NCBI GenBank assembly: GCA_038205115.1
Contig: JBBRCE010000006.1
Span: 95,678 to 159,677, forward strand
Source: JBBRCE01 sp038205115
GTDB lineage: Bacteria > Planctomycetota > Planctomycetia > Pirellulales > JBBRCE01
Length of the DNA: 64,000 bases
Reading direction: 5' to 3'
A model generated the notes under the pieces. It did no database searches. It was not told the DNA's origin and saw only the letters and a program-made list of their open reading frames with translations. Of the stretch, positions 27,640 through 36,454 are shown piece by piece. Made by a program: the position numbers and the translations under genes. Position 1 is the first letter of the stretch. The number at the start of each line of letters is the position of its first letter.

Positions 27640-28953
27640 CTAGTAGCGATAGTATTCCGGTTTGTACGGGCCTTCCGCCGGCACATTGATGTAGTCAGCC
27701 TGCGAGGCCGAAAGCTTTTCCAGCTTCACTCCCAGCTTGTCCAAGTGCAGGCGGGCCACCTCTTCGTCAAGCTTCTTAGGCAACACGTGGATGCCCAGCG
27801 GAAATTCTTCGTGCCGTTGCCAGAGCGCCAATTGGGCCATCACCTGATTGGTAAAGCTGTTGGACATCACAAACGAAGGATGCCCGGTTGCGCAACCCAA
27901 GTTGACAAGGCGGCCTTCTGCTAGCACCAAGATCGAGTGTCCATCGGCAAAAGTAAACCGATCCACTTGCGGCTTGATCTCGACTTTCTTCACGCCCTTC
28001 TGACTGGTCAGCCAGGCCATGTCGATTTCCAGGTCGAAGTGGCCAATGTTGCAGACGATGGCATCGTTTGGCATCTTTTCCATGTGGCGGCCGAGAATCA
28101 CGTCGCGATTGCCGGTGGCGGTGACAAAGATATTGCCGCGCGAGCAGGCTTCGTTCATGGTGGTCACTTCGTAACCTTCCATGGCGGCTTGCAGTGCGTT
28201 GATCGGGTCGATCTCGGTAACAATGACGCGAGCGCCCAGCGCCTTGAGCGAATGCGCGCAGCCCTTGCCGACATCGCCGTAGCCAGCCACTACGGCCACC
28301 TTGCCGGCCACCATCACGTCAGTGGCACGCTTGATACCATCAGCCAGCGACTCACGACAACCGTAGAGATTGTCGAACTTGCTCTTGGTCACCGAGTCAT
28401 TGACGTTGATTGCCGGCAACCGCAGTTCGCCCTTGGCGTGCATCTTGTACAGCGCTTTGACGCCGGTGGTGGTTTCTTCAGACAGACCGCGAATCCCCCC
28501 GAGCAGTTCCGGAAAGCGCTGGTGGACCATTGCCGTGAGATCGCCACCGTCGTCAAGAATCATGTTTAGCGGCTGGCCATCTTGGAAGAACAAGGTCTGT
28601 TCGATGCACCAATCGAACTCTTCGTTGCTCATGCCTTTCCAGGCGTAAACCGGCACGCCCGTGTCGGCAATGGCGGCGGCGGCATGGTCCTGGGTCGAGA
28701 AAATGTTGCAACTGCTCCAGGTGACTTCAGCGCCCAGTGCGGTCAGCGTCTCGATCAAGACGGCCGTTTGGATGGTCATGTGCAAGCAGCCGGCGACTCG
28801 AGCGCCCTTAAGCGGCTTGGTGGTGCCGTACTTCTTCCGCAACGCCATCAGACCTGGCATTTCGTTTTCGGCCAGTTGGATCTCTTTGCGACCCCAAGCG
28901 GCCAAACTCATGTCCGCGACTTTGTACGGTAACTTCGTTTCCACGTGTGCCAC
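27640..28953 (-). CDS. ahcY: Adenosylhomocysteinase
   Basis: AhcY hydrolyses S-adenosylhomocysteine to adenosine and homocysteine with bound NAD+. The 437-residue protein shows LKGARVAGCLHMTIQTAVLIE (abbreviated), CNIFSTQDHAAAAI, the NAD-binding GYGDVGKGCAHSLKALG, and the C-terminal GPYKPEYYRY. The start is GTG at 28953 with AAGGAGAG upstream. The 181-bp gap before it (to trpF) was read for an SAH riboswitch and none was convincing. Confidence 0.96.
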   Translation of the reverse strand: MAHVETKLPYKVADMSLAAWGRKEIQLAENEMPGLMALRKKYGTTKPLKGARVAGCLHMTIQTAVLIETLTALGAEVTWSSCNIFSTQDHAAAAIADTGVPVYAWKGMSNEEFDWCIEQTLFFQDGQPLNMILDDGGDLTAMVHQRFPELLGGIRGLSEETTTGVKALYKMHAKGELRLPAINVNDSVTKSKFDNLYGCRESLADGIKRATDVMVAGKVAVVAGYGDVGKGCAHSLKALGARVIVTEIDPINALQAAMEGYEVTTMNEACSRGNIFVTATGNRDVILGRHMEKMPNDAIVCNIGHFDLEIDMAWLTSQKGVKKVEIKPQVDRFTFADGHSILVLAEGRLVNLGCATGHPSFVMSNSFTNQVMAQLALWQRHEEFPLGIHVLPKKLDEEVARLHLDKLGVKLEKLSASQADYINVPAEGPYKPEYYRY

Positions 28954-29134
28954 GCATTCTCTCCTTGGAAAAACTCAATTCAGTCGATAACTTCAGGCCG
29001 TCGTCGAAATCCAGTCCGGCGCGGCCCTCGCGAAGGCTGCTTGAAAAGCCCCATGATACGATACGCGGCCAAAGCCTGACAAGCTCAGGTCAGTAACCAA
29101 AACTGCTTCGAATCGCCGAGCTTAACGCAAATTC

Positions 29135-29812
29135 TTAATCCTCGTAGGCTTGAATCGCCGCCTGGCAAAACCGACGTACCATCTCCGGGTCTTTGATGCC
29201 CGGCGATGATTCAACTCCACTGGCCGTATCGACAGCCTGCGGGCGGACCTGCCGAATGGCCTGACCGACGTTCTCCGCGGTCAATCCGCCGGCCAAGATC
29301 AGCGGCAGATCGCCGAGCAGCGCGCGATTGGAAGTCAGCAACTGCCAATCGGCCACGATGCCTGTTCCGCCGAATTGTCCGGCAGCCGTGGGGGCGTCGA
29401 TCAAGACAGCGTCTGGCATAGCCTGCAGAGTTCGACACGCCGCGAGAAATTCGTAAATCGTTTGCATGCCAGCACTTCGCAGTGGAAAGGCCTTGATCAA
29501 CTGGCAACCAGCGGGCAGATGCTGGCGAAGCTGTGCGAGAAATTCTGCGCTTTCGTCACCGTGCAGTTGCACACCGTTTAAACGATCACTTGTGACGAGT
29601 TGCACGATTGGTTCGATGGCTGCGTTGACGAAGACGCCGATCCGGAGCATTGTGGCCGGCAATTGCTGGAGCATCTGTTGCTTCGCGACTCCCGGTGTCA
29701 AATAGCGATTGCTGTCGGGGTAGTAGTTCAGGCCGATGGCATCGGCACCGTTTGCATAGGCAACGTCTGCATTCGCAGAATTGGTGACCCCACATATTTT
29801 TATTCGAAACAC
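29135..29812 (-). CDS. trpF: Phosphoribosylanthranilate isomerase
   Basis: TrpF performs the Amadori rearrangement of PRA to CdRP in tryptophan synthesis. The 225-residue TIM barrel has the catalytic Cys in IKICGVTNSANAD, GVQLHGDESAEFL, the catalytic Asp in AVLIDAPTAAGQFGGTG, LILAGGLTAENV and VDTASGVESSPGIKD. It stands apart from other trp genes. Its stop lies 181 bp before the ahcY start on the same strand. Confidence 0.95.
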   Translation of the reverse strand: MFRIKICGVTNSANADVAYANGADAIGLNYYPDSNRYLTPGVAKQQMLQQLPATMLRIGVFVNAAIEPIVQLVTSDRLNGVQLHGDESAEFLAQLRQHLPAGCQLIKAFPLRSAGMQTIYEFLAACRTLQAMPDAVLIDAPTAAGQFGGTGIVADWQLLTSNRALLGDLPLILAGGLTAENVGQAIRQVRPQAVDTASGVESSPGIKDPEMVRRFCQAAIQAYED

Positions 29813-29983
29813 CTACCCGCCCCCACCAGCGCCGCTTGAAAACCCAATGCCCAGGCGGCTTGATTATACCCGAAATCTGGATTTTCGCTGGCCGCCATCG
29901 AGAAACGAATACAGCGGCGACTGTGGTATTGTCGATATCGATGTCGAATCACCCGTATTTTCCATTGCGGTCGGAATTGCTCG

Positions 29984-31042
29984 ATGACGTCGCTCACCGC
30001 CAATCGAAATCGCTGGACACGCGGATTGCCGCTTGCGGTTGCGCTTTCGGTCGCCGGATTAAGCGGTTTTGCCGGCGATCGCGTGCTGAAAAATTCCGAG
30101 CACGCGGAGTCCTTGCGTGCATTCGAGGTTGCTTGCGAAGTTCGGTCGACACAAATCCAGTCGGCAACCGCAGTCGTCATCGCGGCGAGCAAGCGGACCG
30201 AGGAATGCGCCTCGCAAGCCGAGCGGAGCCGCGACCGCTTGGCATCAGCCAAGACAAACCTCGACGTGTTTCGCGATTTTGTGGAACACGCCAAGCCGGT
30301 TGAGTCGCGCGAGCCCATGCCTGCGACGGACGACGCTGACAAGCCCGCCATTGGGCTGGGCGATCGACCAAATCCGCGCTACGAGCAAATCAAGCACGAC
30401 CTGGATCAAATCAAAGATCGTCGCGAAGAATTGATGCTCACTTATACGGCTGCCCACCCGCAAGTTCGCGACCTGCAACTGCAAATAGCTCAACTCACGG
30501 CAGATCTCGAAAACGAGTCGCCCCAGCTCCCGCTGAGCGACGCCGAAAAACTCGCACTGGCGGGTTCGAAAATCGCGGTCAGTAAACCCAGCTTGCCGGA
30601 AATCCGCTTGCCAGGGCTTGACGATCCCGACGCCAACCAACAGCCCAAGTTGCCCGCATCCCCCGGCGAGTTCTTCGAAGCCGCGCGACATCTCAAAGAA
30701 TTGACCGTAGCAGTCGAAACCGCCGAGGCAGAGACCGATCGGCTGTCCATGATGCTGCACAAGGCCGAAACCTCGCTAGCAGAAAGCCAAGCGGCCCAGC
30801 AAATGGCGGAAATCGCGCCACTGCCGGAACGCAAGTCTGCCATCGATGCAAACGCTCATCCGCTGGCGATGTTTTTCAATGGGCTGCTGGCGATCATACT
30901 CGGTTTGGTATCTGGTTGGTCGCTCTGGCCGCGCCGCCGGCAGGTTATCCGCGATGTCGCCCAACTGCGGCAAATTCTTCAACTTCCGGTGTTAGGCGTG
31001 ATTTCCGCCAACACGGATGTGACCAAACGTCGGGCCGCGTAG
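29984..31042 (+). CDS. Wzz/GNVR-like membrane protein with coiled coil
   Basis: The 352-residue protein has an N-terminal transmembrane helix (about 13-31), a long periplasmic helical region and a second helix near 290-310 (LAMFFNGLLAIILGLVSGW). It ends in a short cytoplasmic tail, LRQILQLPVLGVIS. The segment LMLTYTAAHPQVRDLQLQI is like the GNVR/chain-length-determinant signature that precedes the second helix. This resembles polysaccharide co-polymerases that pair with a BY-kinase, but no kinase is adjacent. It may share a transcript with the GTPase cassette 154 bp downstream. Confidence 0.65.
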   Translation: MTSLTANRNRWTRGLPLAVALSVAGLSGFAGDRVLKNSEHAESLRAFEVACEVRSTQIQSATAVVIAASKRTEECASQAERSRDRLASAKTNLDVFRDFVEHAKPVESREPMPATDDADKPAIGLGDRPNPRYEQIKHDLDQIKDRREELMLTYTAAHPQVRDLQLQIAQLTADLENESPQLPLSDAEKLALAGSKIAVSKPSLPEIRLPGLDDPDANQQPKLPASPGEFFEAARHLKELTVAVETAEAETDRLSMMLHKAETSLAESQAAQQMAEIAPLPERKSAIDANAHPLAMFFNGLLAIILGLVSGWSLWPRRRQVIRDVAQLRQILQLPVLGVISANTDVTKRRAA

Positions 31043-31195
31043 TCTAACCCAATGCGGTTAGATCGATGCGACGCGCTGACTTCTACCCAATTTCCGCTGG
31101 GTTTGCGGCTATTCCCGTCGGTCTCGGTAGCCGCAAACGCTAGCGGTTGCCTACAATGAATCGGTCGCGTTCATTTGGCTCACGAGAGCTTCGCC

Positions 31196-33328
31196 ATGTT
31201 GAAGTTAGTCCGGGGAATTGTACTATGGACCGCGCTGACGGCCGCAATTGTGGTGCTCGGTTGGTTCGCGCACAACAATTTGCAACAGCGGCGAAATCCC
31301 GAACAGGCGATTGCCCGTCAATTGCTCGAACAGCGGTTGGCGACCGGCTTGGACTCGGCTGATCGCAAAACCATGATTGCGGCGCTTAATCGCGACCCGC
31401 TGCTGGCCGTGGCCTCGGTTGTCGACGCGCAGCAGCAGAATTTGCCCGGACGAACGGCCATCCAATCGCTGCACGATGTGGCTGCTGGCCAAGCCGCGGC
31501 GCGGGCACGGATTCAAAAAGCCGCACTCCAGGCGGCGCTCGATGGGCGGCTCAGTAAACAAGTGGCCATGGAATTCACCGATGCGTCCGTGGAATTGATC
31601 GATTCGCTGCAAACCGCGCCTTACGACGAACTCAAGGCCGAAGCCCGGCGGCGCCTTGATGGGCTCGAAACCGATTTTTCCGTCAACGAGTATCGCAACG
31701 TGGCCGCCGATCCCTCGTATCTGCTGATCGCGCCGCGACTGGATGGCCCGCGCCGCGCGATCTTTCGCGATCATCAAGAGATTCTGACGCCGCTGTTGGT
31801 GTGCGCGGAACCCAGCCAATGGAACGAGATTGTCGACAAGTTTCAGCAAGCAGGCCCCGAGCGGCTGGAAAAATTGGAACGCGACCCCAATGCTGGCGCA
31901 AGTTACGCCCGCGTGGTTTTGCTGAGCTTCGATCTGCTGGATCAACTGCAGGCGAGCGTCACGGATCAGCGGCAGGCCATTCAGTTTATCGCCGTCAACG
32001 GCGGGATTATCCGTGAAGCGCAGCACGCCCGCAGCACGTTCGGCAGCGATTGGGTCAACAACGTCGCCCGGCTCACGCGTTTGAAAACCGCGACGGGCGA
32101 ATCGCTGTGGTCGCTCGCGCTCAACGATCCGGCGATCATTGGCGTCATGGCCAGCGACCCATCCGACCAATGCCAACTCTCGCTACAGGTGCTGCAGCGG
32201 TATGGGCAAACCGAATTGCCAGCCGTGCTCATGAAATATCGCGAGTCGGACAAACTCTACAAAACCGCCTTGCAAAGCGTCACGCAGTTCGATGTCAATC
32301 CGAGCGACGACGAAAAGCACAGCAAACCGAAAGACCACTCTTCTGGCTCGCAGGCCGGCCCCGCCGCAAAGTTTCTCAGCCACTATCAAGACAACGACGG
32401 TTTTAAAACCCTGCTTGCAAAACACGGCCCGGTGCTGATTCCCGCGCTGGCCAACGGCGGCCAGGATTCGCTCGAGCAGATTACCAAAAACCCGCACGAT
32501 CTCTACAAACTGGTCGACGAAAACGGCAAACTCAAGACCGCGCCACTTTGGACATGGCTGCCTGGAGGACAAGTCGCCTATGCCTTTCGCGAAAAAGCCA
32601 GCGGCCGCACGGTCAGCTGGGGCGAACTCGGTTGGGCCGCCGTCGACGTGGTGCTGTTCATTCCCGTCGCCGGCGAAGTTGCCATCGGCGCCAAGGCAGC
32701 GCTGGTCACTGAACGCACCGCCGGCAAAGCGCTGCTCGAAGCATCGGCCGACGCAGTCACGCGCGAAGCGGCCGAAGTCTTGGCCAGCAGTGGCGAAAAA
32801 ACGCTCGGTCGCGAAGTTGGCGAACTCGGCGCCAAGGAAGCTGCCCGCCTGGGCGCGCTGAGTCAAGCGCGCTATCTGCTGGAATCTGCCGGAATGCGAG
32901 CGGTCAAAGCGGCAGCCTACACGGCCTCGCGCGTGGGTGCGCTCGCCATGCGAAACAAAAGCGCCACGCTCATTCTGGCCGGCGCCGCGCTGATGGCCAT
33001 TTACCCCAAGCAAACTGGCGAATGGCTCGGCGCGCTGCTGGCCGGCACCACGCAAGGCATCAGCCGTGCGTCAGCTGCGGCCGCCGCGCATTCGATCGAC
33101 GAAATCTGGAATCAGTGGGAACAACTTCGAAAAGCACATCCCGTGCTCGGCTGGCTCTACTGGCCGTTGTTGGCTGCTATCTACTTGCTGGTCATTTGCT
33201 TACCGATTTTGCTGTTGAAAACGCTCCTGAAGCCCGTATATCTGTATTTAACGGGCGCCGCCTCACTGCTCTGGTGGCCGATCAAACGGCTGCTGCCAGC
33301 TCGCGCAAAAACCGCGGTCGCAACGTAG
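31196..33328 (+). CDS. Large membrane protein, first gene of GTPase cassette
   Basis: The 710-residue product starts at the ATG at 31196 (MLKLVRGIVLWTALTAAIVV), giving an N-terminal transmembrane helix at about 5-24. A long alpha-helical soluble domain (30-440) follows. Near 465 there is a weakly hydrophobic stretch (WAAVDVVLFIPVAGEVAIG). A hydrophobic C-terminal third has helices near 590 and 655-680 (WPLLAAIYLLVICLPILLL). No catalytic motif or named family was recognised. It lies 24 bp before the GTPase gene and is almost certainly in its operon, perhaps as a channel or scaffold. Confidence 0.7.
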   Translation: MLKLVRGIVLWTALTAAIVVLGWFAHNNLQQRRNPEQAIARQLLEQRLATGLDSADRKTMIAALNRDPLLAVASVVDAQQQNLPGRTAIQSLHDVAAGQAAARARIQKAALQAALDGRLSKQVAMEFTDASVELIDSLQTAPYDELKAEARRRLDGLETDFSVNEYRNVAADPSYLLIAPRLDGPRRAIFRDHQEILTPLLVCAEPSQWNEIVDKFQQAGPERLEKLERDPNAGASYARVVLLSFDLLDQLQASVTDQRQAIQFIAVNGGIIREAQHARSTFGSDWVNNVARLTRLKTATGESLWSLALNDPAIIGVMASDPSDQCQLSLQVLQRYGQTELPAVLMKYRESDKLYKTALQSVTQFDVNPSDDEKHSKPKDHSSGSQAGPAAKFLSHYQDNDGFKTLLAKHGPVLIPALANGGQDSLEQITKNPHDLYKLVDENGKLKTAPLWTWLPGGQVAYAFREKASGRTVSWGELGWAAVDVVLFIPVAGEVAIGAKAALVTERTAGKALLEASADAVTREAAEVLASSGEKTLGREVGELGAKEAARLGALSQARYLLESAGMRAVKAAAYTASRVGALAMRNKSATLILAGAALMAIYPKQTGEWLGALLAGTTQGISRASAAAAAHSIDEIWNQWEQLRKAHPVLGWLYWPLLAAIYLLVICLPILLLKTLLKPVYLYLTGAASLLWWPIKRLLPARAKTAVAT

Positions 33329-33352
33329 ACGCCTGGGAAACCACCGATCGCT

Positions 33353-35335
33353 ATGTCACGTCCCACTGCCGAAACGCAAACCTCGCGCATCCGATTTCAA
33401 CTTGGATTATTCGGCGAAACGCGTTCTGGTAAAACCGTCTACCTCACGACGCTCGCCTGGCTAGCCGCGCATGGCCAACTGCCGGCCGAAGTGCATGGCC
33501 TGCGGCCCGGCGATCGGCATTCCGCTGGTTATCTCAGCGATCGCCTGGCGATGCTCGAAGCCGGACAGTGGCCAAAAGGCAATCTCGACAGCCATCCGAT
33601 TTCGCTGCTAATCGATCGCGCGGGCCGGACGGTCGAACTTCGCACCAACGATTTCAAAGGTGGCGACTTCACCGCTGCGTTTTGCAGCGACGACGTCCAG
33701 GACCGCCAGCGGGCGGAGCAGTTCGTCCAGCAATTGTTCGCCGGTTGCTCGGCGTACATTTTTTTAGTCGATGCCGACGACATTCGCGACGCGACGGAAA
33801 ATCGGCAAAACTTGGATTCGCAATTGGCTGTGGCTCGTCAAGCGGGCGCGGTCGAGACCACGCTCGAAATTCTGCGTCGCCGCGCGGCAGGCATTTCGCT
33901 GTTTCATCCGCCCGTGGCGGTCGTGTTCACCAAGGCCGACCGGCATCCACAAGCGCTCGAAGATCCGGCCGCCTATGCCAAACAGCATTTGCGGCCCACC
34001 TGGGACTACCTGCAGCGCCACGCGCGGGGTCGACATCAATTCTTTGCAATCAGTTGCACCGGCGACCACCCGCGCGAAAGCCAGCAGCCACCCGTGCCTC
34101 TGCAGCCGACGCCGGGGTTTCTTTCGCCCATCTTGTGGTGTGCCGAAGTCCATCGTCGTCGGATTCGCGCACTGACGCGATCGCTAGTCGCCACAATCGC
34201 CATCGCGCTTGCCTTGGCGTTCGGCTGGTTGTGGTTCGACAATTCGCGGGCGGTGGCGGACTTGCGCGCCAATCTCTCGCAAGCCAATCAGCAGGAATTG
34301 GCCGATCGCTTTCGCCAAGCGCGGGATTTGCAATCGTCGCCTCGATTTTGGCCGACGGTCGGACTGGTTGATGTCGCGCCGGTGCCGGTGGAGTTGTCGC
34401 GCGAGGCCGACCGTCGACTAACGGCGCTCCTGGCTGGCCGTCGTGATGCCGCAGGGCATTTGCGACAAGCCGACGATCTGACAGCGGCGGAAGCCGAAGT
34501 TCGGCAGTTCTCGCAGGATTACACCGGCAGCGAGCCTGCCCTACGCTGGACGCAGTGGCTGGATGCAGAGCGCCTCACGCTAGGGCATCGCACCGTTCAG
34601 CAGCTTGAGCAGTTCGCGGCGGCTGGCAACGAGCGCGCGTTTGACGACTTAGCCAAGCAGTACCGCGCCGTGGCAACACCCGAACTTGACGAATCGATCC
34701 AGCGCGCCCGCAAAACGCTGGACGAACATGTGGTCGGCGATCGAATTCGCGTGTTGTGGCGACTCGTGGCCACCGACCCGGCCGAAATCGAGGCCATTCG
34801 CGAGCAATGCACGCTTGCCGAAGAATTGATTTCGCATCGCGTCGCGCGCGGCAAAGACAAACAGTTCGTGCAACTGGTCCGCAAAATCTACGACGATCTC
34901 AAATCCAACGGCCGCACCGCGCCGCTGCGTTTGGAACTGATCTCCGACAAATCCGAGCGTTTGCAATGGTCGGTCGAGCTCGATGGAACAAAAAAACTCG
35001 CCCGCAGCGAATGGGGCGATCCGCTACCGCTGGCGGGTAAGCGTTATCAATATCTGCTCGGCACACTGAATCTCGATCTGCTGGCCAGCAAGCGATTGGT
35101 GTTGGAAGCCACGGTTCGTCGCGGCTCGATTTCCAAAAACGATTCCATCCGTCACACGTTTGTGGTTGATGATACGCTGCCTACCGCCACCGGACGCTGG
35201 ACGTTGAGCACGCAGATCGACGCGAAAAAATTCGAAATGGTGGTGGCCGACGTCGATGGGCGAATTGTCAATTACTTTGTCGCCACGCGGCGGTTACAGG
35301 AACTGGGCGATGAACTCTTCCGCAGCGCTCGCTGA
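33353..35335 (+). CDS. Membrane-anchored P-loop GTPase (TRAFAC/DO-GTPase-like)
   Basis: The 660-residue protein has an N-terminal P-loop domain with G1 GLFGETRSGKTVYLTTL at about residues 18-34, a candidate switch region with TNDFKGGDF, a strand AYIFLVDADD and the G4-type VVFTKADRH near residue 193. One transmembrane helix follows (about 275-296, LVATIAIALALAFGWLWF). The C-terminal 360 residues are mostly helical and then beta-rich. The G1 and fold order resemble TRAFAC-clade DO-GTPases associated with bacterial conflict systems; this is inference. Its 3' end overlaps the next gene by 26 bp. Confidence 0.75.
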   Translation: MSRPTAETQTSRIRFQLGLFGETRSGKTVYLTTLAWLAAHGQLPAEVHGLRPGDRHSAGYLSDRLAMLEAGQWPKGNLDSHPISLLIDRAGRTVELRTNDFKGGDFTAAFCSDDVQDRQRAEQFVQQLFAGCSAYIFLVDADDIRDATENRQNLDSQLAVARQAGAVETTLEILRRRAAGISLFHPPVAVVFTKADRHPQALEDPAAYAKQHLRPTWDYLQRHARGRHQFFAISCTGDHPRESQQPPVPLQPTPGFLSPILWCAEVHRRRIRALTRSLVATIAIALALAFGWLWFDNSRAVADLRANLSQANQQELADRFRQARDLQSSPRFWPTVGLVDVAPVPVELSREADRRLTALLAGRRDAAGHLRQADDLTAAEAEVRQFSQDYTGSEPALRWTQWLDAERLTLGHRTVQQLEQFAAAGNERAFDDLAKQYRAVATPELDESIQRARKTLDEHVVGDRIRVLWRLVATDPAEIEAIREQCTLAEELISHRVARGKDKQFVQLVRKIYDDLKSNGRTAPLRLELISDKSERLQWSVELDGTKKLARSEWGDPLPLAGKRYQYLLGTLNLDLLASKRLVLEATVRRGSISKNDSIRHTFVVDDTLPTATGRWTLSTQIDAKKFEMVVADVDGRIVNYFVATRRLQELGDELFRSAR

Positions 35336-36428
35336 TTGCTCGTGGTGGGTTTACACCAACAGCCGCGCGGATTACCGGGTTGTCGCCCGTAGCGGCTCCG
35401 CATCGCCAGAGGTGGACCAGTGGATCGCCCGTCTGGCAAAACTCGTCGATCCGGCCATCAAGCCCGGGTTCGAAACGATTGTCGGCATTGCCGTCTCGCC
35501 CAACACGGACTCCATTAATCAAACGCGGCTGCTGGCGTTTCGGGCTTTTGATGCCGGCACATTTATGGCCCGTCCACACACCTTGGCAATCGTGGCGATC
35601 GAAATGTCGGCTGAGCGGTTTTGCGAACGTTCGCTCGCCGCCCTGCTCGCCAGTTTGCCGACGCCACGGCCCGATAGCGAAGAGTACGATTTTCCGCTGG
35701 CGACCAGCCACGCGGACTTCAGCCGGCAGCCAGCGGCACTGGCCGCGCTTGATGACTGGCTACGCAGCAGTCGAATTGAATCGACGAAACTGCCCGTCGT
35801 GTTTTCCTCGCCGCCGGAAATCACACCGAATTTGCAGGCGCTGAATATCCATTCGCTCACGAACAATCCCGCGTCCTACGCTGGTGGCCAGCCAAGATCG
35901 TTTTGGATTTGGATCGCCGGCGTACTGGTTGCGATGCTGGGGATTGCGGTCGCGGTGACGCTGTTATTTCAGCCGGCCCGCAATCCTCTCACGCCAGATG
36001 CTGAGCACGGTACGGCAACGCCAAACGCCGCCGCGACCAACGAGCAACTGTTGGCCACTCTGGCCAAAGTGCACATCGATTTACCGAGCAATTCGAGTCA
36101 CGATCACATCGTGCGGGCCACGCTCGCCGCCGCAACCGATGCCGAACGTCGAATGCAATCGCTACACGATGAACTGGCGGAATCTCCGGCGAATTCTCAC
36201 GAGCGGGCCGATATTTCAGAGCGGCATCTGCGCCATTGGAAGATCGGACTCGACGTCAGCGAGCCCACACCGATGGGTGCGAATCAACTGTCTAACGCTC
36301 AGATCACGTTGCTGCGCTATCGCGACGCAGACGAGGAACTGACGCTGCTCGCTAAGCGCAGCCCCAGCAGCGTCGAATTTACCGGTGAGGTCGAGCGACT
36401 GATCGCACGATTAGCCCCACAGCGATAA
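35310..36428 (+). CDS. One-TM protein with GAP1-N-like N-terminal domain (tentative)
   Basis: The 372-residue protein starts at the ATG at 35310, inside the end of the GTPase gene. The N-terminal 190 residues begin CSWWVYTNSRADYRVVARS and later have ARPHTLAIVAIEM. That order recalls GAP1-N domains, which start with a YT-x-S and VA(R/K)S pattern and accompany DO-GTPases. A transmembrane helix at about 197-220 (WIWIAGVLVAMLGIAVAV) is followed by a helical 150-residue tail. The overlap and shared topology tie it to the GTPase. The GAP1 resemblance is weak and needs profile comparison. Confidence 0.6.
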   Translation: MNSSAALADCSWWVYTNSRADYRVVARSGSASPEVDQWIARLAKLVDPAIKPGFETIVGIAVSPNTDSINQTRLLAFRAFDAGTFMARPHTLAIVAIEMSAERFCERSLAALLASLPTPRPDSEEYDFPLATSHADFSRQPAALAALDDWLRSSRIESTKLPVVFSSPPEITPNLQALNIHSLTNNPASYAGGQPRSFWIWIAGVLVAMLGIAVAVTLLFQPARNPLTPDAEHGTATPNAAATNEQLLATLAKVHIDLPSNSSHDHIVRATLAAATDAERRMQSLHDELAESPANSHERADISERHLRHWKIGLDVSEPTPMGANQLSNAQITLLRYRDADEELTLLAKRSPSSVEFTGEVERLIARLAPQR

Positions 36429-36454
36429 AATTGTCACGCGATCAATGCATCGCG

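Noticed and set aside
28954..29134. Possible SAH riboswitch upstream of ahcY
   Set aside because: The region was read on the minus strand for the conserved core and stems of the SAH riboswitch. Only scattered short matches were seen, so no call is made.
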